This document shows positions 1-9,297 of a stretch of DNA of 64,000 nt, in pieces. Under the pieces are notes generated by a model. That model saw nothing but the letters and a program-made list of their open reading frames with translations, ran no database searches and was not told the DNA's origin. This DNA is from Erythrobacter sp. (GTDB taxonomy: Bacteria > Pseudomonadota > Alphaproteobacteria > Sphingomonadales > Sphingomonadaceae). The stretch spans positions 1,178,001 to 1,242,000 of the forward strand of contig NZ_CP050265.1 in assembly GCF_011765465.1 (NCBI RefSeq), read 5' to 3'. Position 1 is the stretch's first letter. Every line of letters starts with the position of its first letter. The position numbers and the translations under genes are program-made.

Positions 1-727
1 TGGCACTTTCGATCTTGCCCTCGGTGGTCTTGACCGCGCCGGTGAACGCGCCCTTCTCGTGACCGAAAAGCTCGCTTTCGAGCAGGTTTTCCGGGATCGC
101 CGCGCAGTTGATCGCGATGAACGGCCCCTCGGCGCGGTCGCTCGCATCGTGAAGCCCCTTGGCGAGCAGTTCCTTGCCCGTCCCGCTCGCGCCCAGAAGC
201 ATGACCGAAACACTGGTGCGTGCCACCCGTTCGATCGTGCGGGCGACCTTCACCATTTCCGGCGCGCCGGTGATGAGCCGGCCGAGCACGGTCTTCTCCT
301 CGCCGGAACTGGCGACGAGGCGGCGGTTCTCCGCCTCGATCTGGTGGAGGTTGAAGGCGCGCCGGACGATCAGGCCGAGCTGCTCGATATCGACCGGCTT
401 CTGATAGAAATCATAGGCCCCGCGGTCGATCGCCTGCAGCGCGCTTTCGCGCGCGCCGTGGCCGCTTGCGACGATCACCTTGGTGTCGGGCTTCAATGCC
501 ATGATCGCATCGAGCACGGCGAAGCCCTCGGAGGTTCCATCGGGATCGGGCGGCAGGCCGAGATCGAGCGTCACGACGGCCGGCGTCTCGGCCCGCAGCG
601 CGGCGATGGCGCTGTCGCGGTCGCCCGCGATCACCACGTTGAAATCCTCATAGGCCCACTTGAGCTGGGCCTGCAGGCCCTCGTCGTCTTCGATGACCAG
701 CAGGTTGGGTTTCTTGTCAGCCATCAT
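1..727 (-). CDS. prsR: PEP-CTERM/exosortase-associated sigma-54 response regulator PrsR (3' part missing)
   Basis: The left window edge cuts this gene, leaving about 242 N-terminal residues of a family normally around 450. A receiver domain opens it (acidic pair IEDDE near residue 13, phosphoacceptor Asp in VVTLDLGLP, Lys in YQKPVD). The start of an AAA+ sigma-54 interaction domain follows, with Walker A GASGTGKE and the GAFTGA loop that contacts RNA polymerase sigma-54. ATG at 727 overlaps the prsK stop by four bases (ATGA), so the pair is translationally coupled; a second ATG follows at 724. In this family the regulator, phosphorylated by PrsK, activates sigma-54 promoters for exopolysaccharide and PEP-CTERM protein genes. 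The assignment rests on domain order and on the neighbours; target promoters are not visible here. Confidence 0.88.
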   Translation of the reverse strand, partial: MMADKKPNLLVIEDDEGLQAQLKWAYEDFNVVIAGDRDSAIAALRAETPAVVTLDLGLPPDPDGTSEGFAVLDAIMALKPDTKVIVASGHGARESALQAIDRGAYDFYQKPVDIEQLGLIVRRAFNLHQIEAENRRLVASSGEEKTVLGRLITGAPEMVKVARTIERVARTSVSVMLLGASGTGKELLAKGLHDASDRAEGPFIAINCAAIPENLLESELFGHEKGAFTGAVKTTEGKIESA

Positions 728-2850
728 GCGACCTCGTTCTGGGGGGCTGGATCGGGACCGCCCGCGTCGCCGAGGCGCGCGGCCTCGGGCACGGGCAGAG
801 TGACGGAAAAGCGGCTGCCGATGCCTTCGCGCGATTCGACCGTGAGCCGCCCGCCCATCGCGCGGATCATTTCTCGCGCCTCGAAGGCGCCGATGCCGAA
901 GCCGCCCTGTTTCGACGAGACGAAGGGCTTGAACAGCGAATTGCGGACGAATTCGGGCGACATCCCGGTTCCGCTGTCGACCACGTCGATCCGTCCCATG
1001 ACGCCGTCGCGCACCACATCGAGATGCACCGACGCGCGCTTTTCGCTGACATCGACCGCGTTCTGGACAAGATGGATCAGCGCCTGTTCGAGCTGCTCAC
1101 GGTCGCCCACGATCTCGACCGGCTCCTCGCGGGTGAGCACCACCGGGTGCACCCCGGCAAAGCGTTCGGCCACGCCCTTTGCCACAGCCGCAAGATCGAT
1201 CGGGCGCATCTCCTGCGCCTGCCCCGCCCCGTAGCGTCCGAGCCGCGCAAGCAGCGCGGTGAGCTTTTCCGAAGACTTGCGCAGGGTGACAAGCATATCC
1301 GCACGGAAAGCGGGATTGTCGGCGTGCTTTTCGGCATTCGCGGCAAGCAGCGACATCTGACTGGCGAGATTCTTGATGTCGTGCATCACGAAAGCCATGC
1401 GCCGATTGAATTCGTCGAAGCGGCTCGCGTCCATCAGCGCCTGCTGCCCGGCCTGTTCGGCGAGATAGCTGGCGAGCTGCTGGCCCGCGACGCGCAGAAG
1501 GTCGAAATCCTCCCAGTCGAGCTGGCGCATGGTCCGCGGCCGGCCAAGGACTATCGCCCCGACGAGCCGCTCGAAATGGATGAGCGGGACGAGCGCCCAG
1601 GCATCCTCCGCCTCCCGCAGCCAGGCGGGCACTTGGGCGAGTTCGCCGTGATGGTCGATCCCTGCGCGCACTTCGCCGAGATCGAGGATATGGTGGTGCT
1701 GCTCGAGCAGGCCCGAAAGACCGTATTCGCCGGCAATCGCCGGGACTTCGATGGTCGGCCAGTTCCAGCGCGCGGTGAGTTCGAGCTGCGCCTCCTCGTT
1801 TGGCACGAGCAGAAGGCCCGCCGGGCTGTCGGTGATGTCGGCGATCGCCTTGACCGCGCGAGTGTGGAAACTCGTCGAACCGCCCGAGCCGCACCCGATG
1901 GTGCGGGTGAAGCGGAGCCATTCGGCGCGGTAATCGTAGCGATGCTGGAACAGGTGCTTGGCCGCCATTACCCTTATCCACGCGCGCACGCGTTCCGAGG
2001 GCAGCCAGATCACCGCGGCGACGATGGCGAGGACGAGGAAGGCGACCTGTCCGGTGCGGGCCATGTCCCCGCCGACCAGCGCCAGCGAGCGCGTCACCAG
2101 CACCATGACGAGCAGGTAGCTGCCGATCAGCAGGAGCGAGAGCGTCTGGAACGTGACCGCGCGCGACGGGCTCAGCTGCAGGCTCGCCCCGCGCGCATTG
2201 GCCCCGACCGCGAGCACGCCCATCATCGCGCCGGCGAACGCCCCGCGCAAGGCGACCAGCAGGTCCGGGCTCTCGCCGCCGAGATAGGCGATGGTGAAGA
2301 GGTTGAGATCGTAGGCGAAAATGCCGGCAAGCGCGATTCCGCTCCAGCGCAGCACCACGCGCGAGGCGGCCGCAGCCCCGGCATAGAGGTTGTGCAGCAG
2401 CATCAGCGCCCCGATCGCGACCAGCAGCGAAAGGATCGCGGAAACCTCGAAGATCACCGCCTCGAGCTGCCGTGTCGCTTCGACCCGAAATTCAAGCGCC
2501 AGGATGACCGGCTGGAGCAGTTCGACAAGGACCAGCGCGAGAAGGACCGGGCGGATCGGCTTCAGGCTTTCATCGCGCCCGTCGGCGGAGAACAGGCGGA
2601 ATATGACCGCGATGAAGGCGAGATTGCGCGCGGTCGCGATGAGTTCGGTCACGGGCGCATCCGGCCCGAGCGCCGCGCCGAGCACGCACCACAGCCCGGT
2701 CAGCCCGCTCGCCGCCATCGCCGCCTCGCGGTCGGGCCGGGCACGGTCGCCGAAGCGCGCGATCCACACCAAGGCGCCAAAGGCCAGCACCGCCCCCGTA
2801 ACCATGCAGAAGGGTGCGATGAAGGGAGCGATGCCCGACGCGCCGACCAT
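724..2850 (-). CDS. prsK: PEP-CTERM/exosortase system sensor histidine kinase PrsK
   Basis: The product is a 708-residue membrane histidine kinase. Many hydrophobic segments fill roughly the first 300 residues, a GAF-like cytoplasmic region follows, then an H-box of the PrsK type (VMHDIKN, His as phosphoacceptor) and a HATPase domain with N-box (LVQNAVD), G1 (VDSGTGM) and G2 (GGFGIGAFEAR). The reading frame is open further upstream, but ATG at 2850 is chosen because it shares one base with the stop of the sugar transferase gene (TGATG) and begins the hydrophobic N terminus. Multi-span PrsK sits next to PrsR and an EPS sugar transferase in PEP-CTERM/exosortase loci. The sensed signal is unknown. 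Confidence 0.88.
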   Translation of the reverse strand: MVGASGIAPFIAPFCMVTGAVLAFGALVWIARFGDRARPDREAAMAASGLTGLWCVLGAALGPDAPVTELIATARNLAFIAVIFRLFSADGRDESLKPIRPVLLALVLVELLQPVILALEFRVEATRQLEAVIFEVSAILSLLVAIGALMLLHNLYAGAAAASRVVLRWSGIALAGIFAYDLNLFTIAYLGGESPDLLVALRGAFAGAMMGVLAVGANARGASLQLSPSRAVTFQTLSLLLIGSYLLVMVLVTRSLALVGGDMARTGQVAFLVLAIVAAVIWLPSERVRAWIRVMAAKHLFQHRYDYRAEWLRFTRTIGCGSGGSTSFHTRAVKAIADITDSPAGLLLVPNEEAQLELTARWNWPTIEVPAIAGEYGLSGLLEQHHHILDLGEVRAGIDHHGELAQVPAWLREAEDAWALVPLIHFERLVGAIVLGRPRTMRQLDWEDFDLLRVAGQQLASYLAEQAGQQALMDASRFDEFNRRMAFVMHDIKNLASQMSLLAANAEKHADNPAFRADMLVTLRKSSEKLTALLARLGRYGAGQAQEMRPIDLAAVAKGVAERFAGVHPVVLTREEPVEIVGDREQLEQALIHLVQNAVDVSEKRASVHLDVVRDGVMGRIDVVDSGTGMSPEFVRNSLFKPFVSSKQGGFGIGAFEAREMIRAMGGRLTVESREGIGSRFSVTLPVPEAARLGDAGGPDPAPQNEVA

Positions 2851-4235
2851 CACCGCGCGCCCTCCGGCCACAGGATCACCCGCACGGTCTGGAGCAGGAT
2901 CACGAGATCGAGGAAGGGAGTGTAGTTCTTGGCGTAGTAGAGATCGTATTCGAGCTTCGCGCGGCTGTCCTCGATCGAGGCGCCGTAGGGATAATTGATC
3001 TGCGCCCACCCGGTTATGCCGGGCTTCACCATGTGCCGCTCGCCGTAGAAGGGGATCTGCTCCTGCAGGTCATCTACGAATTGCGGGACTTCCGGGCGCG
3101 GGCCGACGAAGCTCATCTGGCCGGTCAGCACGCTCCACGCCTGCGGCAGTTCGTCGATCCGCACCTTGCGGATGAACCGCCCGAGGCGGGTGATGCGCGG
3201 ATCGTTCTCCTCGGCCCATTTCGCCCCGTCCTTTTCCGCATCGGTGCGCATCGAGCGCAGCTTCACGATGCGGAAGGTCTGCCCGTAAAGCCCGACGCGC
3301 TCCTGCCGGAAGAAGGCCGGGCCCTTGCTGTCGAGCTTCACCAGCAGCGCGAACAGGGCGATGATCGGGAAGGTGGCGAGCAGCAGCAGCGAGCTCGCGA
3401 CGATGTCGAACACGCGCTTGACCGCGCTCGAGAACATCCGCCCGCCCGAAAAGCCGTCGGAGAAAATGAGCCAGGACGGGTTCACCGTGTCGAGATCGAC
3501 CCGGCCCGTCTCACGCTCCATGAAGCTGGAGAAATCGTTGACGTGGACGCCCTTGGTCTTGATCCGCAAGAGATCCTTCAGCGGCAGCGCATTGCGCCGC
3601 TCCTGCAGGGCGAGGACGACCTCCGACACGCCGAGATTCTCGACGAAGCGGCCGAGATCGTGGATCGCCTCGCGCGCGATCGCCTCCTCGACGACACGCT
3701 CGGGCTCGCCCATGGCGATGTAGGAGACGATGGCGAATCCGCTTTCGGGCCGCTCGGCGAGCTCGCGCAGGCGCTGCGCCCGGTCGCCCGCACCAAGCAC
3801 CATGACCCGCCGGCGAAAGGCCGAGGAGCCGAGGAAGGAATTGAGCAGCAGCCGGTCCGCGACGAGCACAAGGATCGCAAACCCCATCGCGTAAAGCAGG
3901 GTGGAGCGCCAGAAGGTGCTTCCCGGCAGGATGAAATCGATCGTCGCCAATGCGATGATGCCGAGGCTGATCGCCACCAGCAGCCGCGCGCCCGCAAAGC
4001 GCAGCGAGCGCAGGGCATAGGGACCGTAGACCCCGACCGAGATCATCGCCAGCCACACCACGCCCGCCGTCGCCAGCAATGGCAGCCAGCGCTCCGCCAT
4101 TGGCCCCGCATCCATCTCGATCTGGGCTGCGCGCAATTGCCACGCCATCTCGCTCGCCACCACCAGCAGCGCGAGATCCAGCAGGCCGAGAAGGATCACG
4201 GCGTGCGGGATATAGTGCTTGAACAGGCGGATCAT
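2850..4235 (-). CDS. Exopolysaccharide sugar transferase (polyprenyl glycosylphosphotransferase), PEP-CTERM associated
   Basis: This 461-residue membrane protein resembles undecaprenyl-phosphate sugar phosphotransferases of the WbaP/EpsB type. It has four or five hydrophobic N-terminal segments, a middle CoA-binding-like Rossmann region (VMVLGAGDRA near residue 143), one further membrane helix, and the C-terminal bacterial sugar transferase domain. Signatures of that domain are KLRSMRTDAE, RKVRIDELPQ and MSFVGPRPEVP. It would load the first sugar phosphate onto undecaprenyl phosphate at the inner membrane to begin exopolysaccharide repeat units. It is first in a leftward operon with prsK and prsR. 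No clear GG-N10-GC sigma-54 promoter could be identified in the 147 bases upstream. Confidence 0.88.
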   Translation of the reverse strand: MIRLFKHYIPHAVILLGLLDLALLVVASEMAWQLRAAQIEMDAGPMAERWLPLLATAGVVWLAMISVGVYGPYALRSLRFAGARLLVAISLGIIALATIDFILPGSTFWRSTLLYAMGFAILVLVADRLLLNSFLGSSAFRRRVMVLGAGDRAQRLRELAERPESGFAIVSYIAMGEPERVVEEAIAREAIHDLGRFVENLGVSEVVLALQERRNALPLKDLLRIKTKGVHVNDFSSFMERETGRVDLDTVNPSWLIFSDGFSGGRMFSSAVKRVFDIVASSLLLLATFPIIALFALLVKLDSKGPAFFRQERVGLYGQTFRIVKLRSMRTDAEKDGAKWAEENDPRITRLGRFIRKVRIDELPQAWSVLTGQMSFVGPRPEVPQFVDDLQEQIPFYGERHMVKPGITGWAQINYPYGASIEDSRAKLEYDLYYAKNYTPFLDLVILLQTVRVILWPEGAR

Positions 4236-4382
4236 CGGCGCAGGGAGCCTCGGGCTAAGGGGTTGTGCACCCCTCCCCTCTAGCGGCGAGTGCTTAAGTG
4301 TCGGTAAACCTTACACTCGCCGCGCAAGCCCTTGGGAATGGGCGAAGTCGGCGGTTAACGAGGCGTGACCGAGACACCGTGC

Positions 4383-5720
4383 CTAGAGGTGCTGCGCGCT
4401 GGCAAGGCGCGGGGTCGCGGGAGTGAGGCAGTCGGCCCGGCCGCAGCGGGGGCAGCCGATGCCCAATGGCACCGCATCCTCCGGGGCAAGCGAAATGCCG
4501 CGCGCCTGCGCCAGCTCCCCGGCGAAGCGCGCCTCGACCCCCAGCACGATCGCGCGGCGGGCGGAGCAGGCCGCGCCATCGACTTCGACCGTGCGGGCGA
4601 TGGTGAACCAGTGGCGCGGAGCGGCCTCGCCCTCGCCGAAAGTGACCGTCTGAGTCAGCATCTGCCCGCGGCTCTCGAAAGCGGCATAAGGAACCCACGC
4701 GGGCCAGCGCGCCCCTGCGAGCGGATAATGCGCGCCGCTTGCCCCCGCAGTGAAGCCGAGCATACGGCCCGTGCGACCGAACCGCGCACTGAAGAACGGC
4801 AGGCCCCGCTCGCTCACCCGCTGGAGCGTGGTCAGGCGCTGGGCGAGCTGGTCGAAACTCACCGCGAAGCGCCGCTGGAGCACGGCGAGGTCATAACCGG
4901 TCTGCTCGCAGGCACGCAGGAAGCGGCGATAGGGCATCAGGAGTGCAGCGGCGAGGTAATCGAGCACGTGGTTGCGAAAGGCCGCGCGCGCCTCCTCGCT
5001 CGAAAGGCGCGCTCCTGCGACCAGTTCCTCGATCCTGTCGCGCTGTTCGAGCGCGCCGACCTGCCGCGCGATCTGGAACCGCCGCGCGGCGCCCGGCAGC
5101 ATTTCGGAGAGCTGCAACTGCCGCGCATGGAGGTCGAGGCGCTGAACCATGCCGGGCATGACCTCTGCCGGCAGGATGCGGACCGAAAGGCGGTGCTGCT
5201 CGCGCAGCCGCTCCCCGAGCGCGGCGGCCATGTCCCCGCGCGAGAGGCGCAATTCATCGGCGAGATCCTCGGCCGCGTGGTCAAGGTCGGGAAAGTGGTT
5301 CTGCCAGCGCTCGATCGCCTCGCGCGCGTCGCCTTCCGGGTCCTCTATCCGCGCACCCGCCTCGCCCGCATTGTCGTAAAGCCGGGCGAAGGCGGCGGCG
5401 GCCTGGGGGGCGGCGGCAAGGAATTCCTGCACCTCCTCGCGATCGATACCGAGATCGGCGAAACGCTTGTCCGCGAGCCGCCGGGCGAGGCCGTCGATCC
5501 CGCCGATCGCCTCGTCCTCGCGCAGGGAGCGCGGGTCGAAATCGAAGCGTTCGATCACCTGCACCAGCACGCGCGCGGAAAGCGGGCGCTGGTTCCTTTC
5601 GATGAGGTTGAGGTAGGACGGCGAGATACCAAGCGCGGCGGCCATCGCGGCCTGGGTCATGCCCTCACGCTTTCGCAGGCGGCGCAGCGAGGGTCCGGCA
5701 AGAAGGGCACTTTCAGACAT
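4383..5720 (-). CDS. ScfR/RamB-like XRE family transcriptional regulator
   Basis: A 445-residue regulator with an N-terminal XRE helix-turn-helix (about residues 11-65, containing MTQAAMAAALGIS), a middle IrrE/ImmA-like region, and a C-terminal short-chain-fatty-acid-regulator domain ending in a conserved cysteine cluster (CPRCGRADC). The architecture and length match RamB/ScfR-type regulators, which control isocitrate lyase and propionate or acetate genes in other bacteria. It is divergent from aceA, with a 6+6 inverted repeat between them, so local control of aceA and of itself is the likely role. That role is inferred from layout. The ligand, possibly an acyl-CoA, is not evident. Confidence 0.85.
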   Translation of the reverse strand: MSESALLAGPSLRRLRKREGMTQAAMAAALGISPSYLNLIERNQRPLSARVLVQVIERFDFDPRSLREDEAIGGIDGLARRLADKRFADLGIDREEVQEFLAAAPQAAAAFARLYDNAGEAGARIEDPEGDAREAIERWQNHFPDLDHAAEDLADELRLSRGDMAAALGERLREQHRLSVRILPAEVMPGMVQRLDLHARQLQLSEMLPGAARRFQIARQVGALEQRDRIEELVAGARLSSEEARAAFRNHVLDYLAAALLMPYRRFLRACEQTGYDLAVLQRRFAVSFDQLAQRLTTLQRVSERGLPFFSARFGRTGRMLGFTAGASGAHYPLAGARWPAWVPYAAFESRGQMLTQTVTFGEGEAAPRHWFTIARTVEVDGAACSARRAIVLGVEARFAGELAQARGISLAPEDAVPLGIGCPRCGRADCLTPATPRLASAQHL

Positions 5721-5745
5721 GATCGTTTTCCAGACGGCTTCGTTT

Positions 5746-5761
5746 TGTAAATACCTTTACA
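5746..5761. promoter_or_regulatory. Inverted-repeat operator candidate between the RamB-like regulator and aceA
   Basis: TGTAAATACCTTTACA is a perfect 6-bp inverted repeat with a 4-bp centre. It lies 26 bases upstream of the regulator start and about 130 bases upstream of aceA. Further half-site-like words follow (TTACA at 5765-5769, TGTAA at 5810-5814). The region is AT-rich within a GC-rich neighbourhood. Binding by the adjacent regulator is an inference. Confidence 0.5.
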
Positions 5762-5892
5762 TTCTTACACGATTCTTCCGCCAGATCACCCCATACAGAC
5801 AAGATATTCTGTAATTTTTCCTGTCTTGCTGCACCGCAGCGCGCCACACGCGGCTCATCCACTCCCCAGGACGCGAAGGAGATTCACGAGCC

Positions 5893-7488
5893 ATGACTTA
5901 TCAGGACACCATCGCCCATATGCAGGGCCTCGTCAGCGCCAACGGCAACTGGAGCGGGATCGACCCCGAAAGCGCGGCGCGCATGGTCATCCAGAACCGC
6001 TTCCGCACCGGGCTCGACATCGCCAAGTACACCGCGAAAATCATGCGCGAGGACATGGATGCCTACGACGCCGACCCGACGCAGTACACGCAGTCGCTCG
6101 GCTGCTGGCACGGCTTCATCGGCCAGCAGAAGATGATCTCCATCAAGAAGCACTTCGGTTCGACCAAGCGCCGCTACCTCTACCTCTCGGGCTGGATGGT
6201 CGCCGCGCTGCGCAGCGAATTTGGCCCCCTGCCCGACCAGTCGATGCACGAAAAGACCGCCGTTCCGGGTCTGATCGGCGAACTCTACACCTTCCTCAAG
6301 CAGGCCGACGCGCGCGAACTCGGCATGATGTTCCGCGCTCTCGACGAAGCGCGCGAGGCCGGTGACGAGGTCAAGGCCCGCGAAATCCAGAAGAGCGTCG
6401 ACAACTACGAAACCCATGTCGTTCCGATCATAGCCGACATCGATGCGGGCTTCGGCAATGCGGAAGCCACCTATCTCCTCGCCAAGAAGATGATCGAGGC
6501 GGGCGCCTGCGCGCTGCAGATCGAGAACCAGGTGTCGGACGAGAAGCAATGCGGCCACCAGGACGGCAAAGTGACGGTCCCGCACGAGGACTTCATCGCC
6601 AAGATCCGCGCCTGCCGCCACGCCTTCCTCGAGCTCGGCGTGGATGACGGCATCATCGTCGCGCGCACCGATTCGCTCGGCGCCGGCCTGACGAAGCAGA
6701 TCGCCTATTCGAAGGAGCCGGGCGACCTCGGCGACCAGTACAACAGCTTCCTCGACGCCGAGGAAGTCGATCCGGCGAACATCACCAACGGCCAGGTCTT
6801 CATCAGCCGTGACGGCAAGCTGATGGCGCCCAAGCGGCTGCCGTCGAACCTCTATCAGTTCCGCCCCGGCACTGGCGTGGACCGGGTCGTGCTCGATTGC
6901 ATCACCTCGCTCCAGAACGGCGCCGACCTGCTGTGGATCGAAACCGAAAAGCCCCATGTCGAACAGATCGCCGGCATGGTCGACAAGATCCGCGAAACGG
7001 TTCCGAACGCGAAGCTCGTCTACAACAACTCGCCCTCGTTCAACTGGACGCTGAACTTCCGCCAGCAGGTGTTCGATGCGTGGGAAGAAGCGGGCAAGGA
7101 CGTCTCCGCCTATGACCGCGCGAAGCTGATGAGTGTCGATTACGACGACAGCGAACTCGCCGCCGAGGCCGATGCGAAGATCAAGAGCTTCCAGGCCGAT
7201 GCGGCGAAGCGGGCGGGCATCTTCCACCACCTCATCACGCTTCCGACCTATCACACCGCGGCGCTGTCGACCGACAACCTCGCGCGCGAATATTTCGGCG
7301 AGGAGGCCATGCTCGGCTACGTCAAGAACGTGCAGCGCAAGGAAATCCGCGAAGGGATCGCCTGCGTGAAGCACCAGAACATGGCGGGCTCCGACATCGG
7401 CGACGATCACAAGGAATACTTCGCCGGCGAAGCCGCTCTCAAGGCGGCGGGCAAGGACAACACCATGAACCAGTTCGAGGCCGCCTGA
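5893..7488 (+). CDS. aceA: Isocitrate lyase (glyoxylate cycle)
   Basis: This enzyme cleaves isocitrate to glyoxylate and succinate, allowing growth on acetate, fatty acids and other C2 sources. At 531 residues it belongs to the longer isocitrate lyase class rather than the roughly 430-residue E. coli type. The catalytic loop reads EKQCGHQDGK with the active-site Cys at residue 220; many homologues have KKCGH, so Gln replaces one Lys. The Mg-binding region VPIIADIDAGFGN and the C-terminal QRKEIREG segment are present. A ribosome site (AAGGAGATT) precedes ATG at 5893. No malate synthase gene lies nearby. Expression is probably governed by the divergent XRE regulator. Confidence 0.95.
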   Translation: MTYQDTIAHMQGLVSANGNWSGIDPESAARMVIQNRFRTGLDIAKYTAKIMREDMDAYDADPTQYTQSLGCWHGFIGQQKMISIKKHFGSTKRRYLYLSGWMVAALRSEFGPLPDQSMHEKTAVPGLIGELYTFLKQADARELGMMFRALDEAREAGDEVKAREIQKSVDNYETHVVPIIADIDAGFGNAEATYLLAKKMIEAGACALQIENQVSDEKQCGHQDGKVTVPHEDFIAKIRACRHAFLELGVDDGIIVARTDSLGAGLTKQIAYSKEPGDLGDQYNSFLDAEEVDPANITNGQVFISRDGKLMAPKRLPSNLYQFRPGTGVDRVVLDCITSLQNGADLLWIETEKPHVEQIAGMVDKIRETVPNAKLVYNNSPSFNWTLNFRQQVFDAWEEAGKDVSAYDRAKLMSVDYDDSELAAEADAKIKSFQADAAKRAGIFHHLITLPTYHTAALSTDNLAREYFGEEAMLGYVKNVQRKEIREGIACVKHQNMAGSDIGDDHKEYFAGEAALKAAGKDNTMNQFEAA

Positions 7489-7612
7489 TCCGGTCCCGGC
7501 ATCCCGTGAGCCGTTTGCAACCGGCCTTGCGGGATGCCGCCTCAAGCTGCATGAGTGTCCGCATGAACGGCGCATCCGCCCATGCGCCCGATGCCGGACA
7601 GGGAGACATCCG

Positions 7613-7807
7613 ATGAGCGACACCACCAATACCGACGCCCCGAAAAGCGAGCCGGGCCGCGCCCGCGCGCTGCTTTCGACCGCGGACATGAAGCTGCTGC
7701 GCCGCGCTCTCGAAAGCCACGCGCGCACCACCGAAGACCGCGAGGAACTCGCCAAGATCAACGCGCTGCACCACCGCCTCGGCACCTACGTGCCTTCGAC
7801 CGAGTAG
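7613..7807 (+). CDS. Small conserved-type hypothetical protein (64 aa)
   Basis: This short charged protein follows aceA by 124 bases and sits immediately before a strong terminator. A good ribosome site (GGGAGACATCCG) precedes ATG at 7613. The product has a disordered Ser/Asp/Pro-rich start, then a helical stretch (about residues 18-55) rich in Lys, Arg, Glu and Leu. No signal peptide, membrane segment or known motif is visible. Position and ribosome site support translation, but the function is unknown and I do not recognise a named family. Confidence 0.65.
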   Translation: MSDTTNTDAPKSEPGRARALLSTADMKLLRRALESHARTTEDREELAKINALHHRLGTYVPSTE

Positions 7808-7845
7808 GCGCACGCCCCTTCACCGGTTCTCCTGGGGAGGAGAAG

Positions 7846-7899
7846 ACGGCCGTCGGATGCAGGGTCAGCCCTGCGCCCGGCGGCCGTTACTTTTCTTTC
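7846..7899 (+). terminator. Rho-independent terminator after aceA and the 64-aa gene
   Basis: An 11-bp outer stem (arms 7846-7856 and 7877-7887, one G-U pair) encloses a 6-bp inner stem (GCAGGG 7859-7864, CCCTGC 7869-7874). A T-rich tract (TTACTTTTCTTTC) follows. The orientation of the T tract fits termination of rightward transcription. Confidence 0.75.
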
Positions 7900-7974
7900 A
7901 AGCCCCCTCCTCCCCCGGAGGAGAGGGTTGGGGGTGGTGGGGCCCCGGCGGTCGGGACCGGAAGCGGGGCAGCC

Positions 7975-9297
7975 CTACCCGCCCTTCTTCGCCATCAGGT
8001 CCAGCGTCGCCGCAGTCAGCGCCTCGGTCGCGGTCGCGATCACGGCCGGCGCGTCGGGCGCCCAGAAAGGCGAGTGCAGGCTGACAAGCTCGACCTCGCC
8101 GCGCTGGGCCGCCTCGTATCGCTCCATCGGAACCCCGCCGACCCAGAAGATCAGCGATTCGATATTGTCCGGATCCGCGCGGTGGAACTGGCCGAAATCC
8201 TCGCCTCCCATGACACTCGGCACCTGGAACACGCGTTCGGGGAAGCGATCCTTGAGCTTGGCCATCACCGCCTCGGTGAATTCGGGCGTGTTGTAGGTGG
8301 ACGGCGTGTAGGGTTCCTCGACCTCGACCACGGGCAGCAGTTCCTCGGGCAGGCCCGCTGCGAGCGCTTCGGCCTTCGCAATGCGGCGGATGCCGTCGAG
8401 CAGGTGCGCACGCGATTCATCGCTGTAGGAACGCACGGTCAGCTGCAGCTTCGCGGTGTCGGGGATGATGTTGTGTTTCGTGCCGGCAAGGAAGCTGCCG
8501 ACCGTCACCACGGCCGAATCGAGCGGGTTCGTCTCCCGGCTCACCAGCGTCTGGAGCCGCGTGACGATGTTCGCGGCAACGACGATGGGATCCTTGGTCG
8601 TGTGCGGATAGGCGCCGTGCCCGCCGACGCCCTTTACCGTGATGTCGACGCTGTCCACGTTCGCAAGCGCATAGCCCGGCGAATAACCGATCATGCCCGC
8701 GGGCGCCTGCGCCGCGTCGTGAAAGCCGAGCACGTAGTCGGGCTTGGGAAAGCGCTCGAACAACCCGTCCTCCAGCATCGCAAGCGCGCCGAGGCCCAGC
8801 TCTTCGGCCGGCTGGAGGATCATCACCAGCGTGCCCGACCATTCATCGCGCCGCTCGGCCATGAGCTGCGCCGTGCCGACCCAGGCGGCCATGTGCGTGT
8901 CGTGGCCGCAGGCGTGCATGATGCCGCTTTCCACCCCGCTCGCAGGTGTGCCGCGCGCCTTGGAAGCATAGGGCAGTCCGGTCTGCTCGGTCACGGGCAG
9001 CGCGTCCATGTCGGCGCGCAGCATGACGGTCGGCCCCTCGCCGTTCTTCATCACCGCAACCACGCCGGTCTTGCCGACGCCCTCGGTCACTTCGAAGCCG
9101 AGTCCGCGGGCGCGGGCGGCGAGCTTTTTCGCGGTCTCGAATTCCTGGAAGGAGAGCTCGGGATTGGCGTGGAGGTCGCGGTAGAGCTCGACGAGGCCCG
9201 GCATATCCTCCTCGACCGCGTCACGCAGTTCATCCGCCTTGGCCGGAACCGCCATCGCAAACGCCAGCGCGGCGCCGGCCATCAGGTGCTTCATCAT
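7975..9297 (-). CDS. Exported M20-family amidohydrolase (hippurate hydrolase/aminoacylase-like)
   Basis: This 440-residue zinc amidohydrolase has a signal peptide of about 20 residues ending near AKA, so it probably acts in the periplasm. The M20/amidohydrolase motifs are clear: LRADMDALP, the metal-binding MHACGHDTHMA segment, LQPAEELGLGALAMLEDG, and MGGEDFGQF near the C terminus. The family removes acyl or amino-acyl groups from N-acylated amino acids or short peptides; the exact substrate cannot be told from sequence. It lies downstream of, and is co-oriented with, an SLC13-type transporter (90-bp gap), which suggests hydrolysis and uptake may be linked, but this is inference. Confidence 0.88.
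   Translation of the reverse strand: MMKHLMAGAALAFAMAVPAKADELRDAVEEDMPGLVELYRDLHANPELSFQEFETAKKLAARARGLGFEVTEGVGKTGVVAVMKNGEGPTVMLRADMDALPVTEQTGLPYASKARGTPASGVESGIMHACGHDTHMAAWVGTAQLMAERRDEWSGTLVMILQPAEELGLGALAMLEDGLFERFPKPDYVLGFHDAAQAPAGMIGYSPGYALANVDSVDITVKGVGGHGAYPHTTKDPIVVAANIVTRLQTLVSRETNPLDSAVVTVGSFLAGTKHNIIPDTAKLQLTVRSYSDESRAHLLDGIRRIAKAEALAAGLPEELLPVVEVEEPYTPSTYNTPEFTEAVMAKLKDRFPERVFQVPSVMGGEDFGQFHRADPDNIESLIFWVGGVPMERYEAAQRGEVELVSLHSPFWAPDAPAVIATATEALTAATLDLMAKKGG

Noticed and set aside
1024..2925. 633-aa plus-strand ORF opposite prsK
   Set aside because: Shadow frame of a high-GC gene; Arg/Asp/Gln-rich with no recognisable domain, while the opposite strand is a clear kinase.
4300..4330. 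GGTAAACCTTAC near the start of the sugar transferase gene as a second site for the RamB-like regulator
   Set aside because: Half-site spacing differs from the TGTAAA-N4-TTTACA palindrome and the neighbouring genes are unrelated; similarity is too weak.
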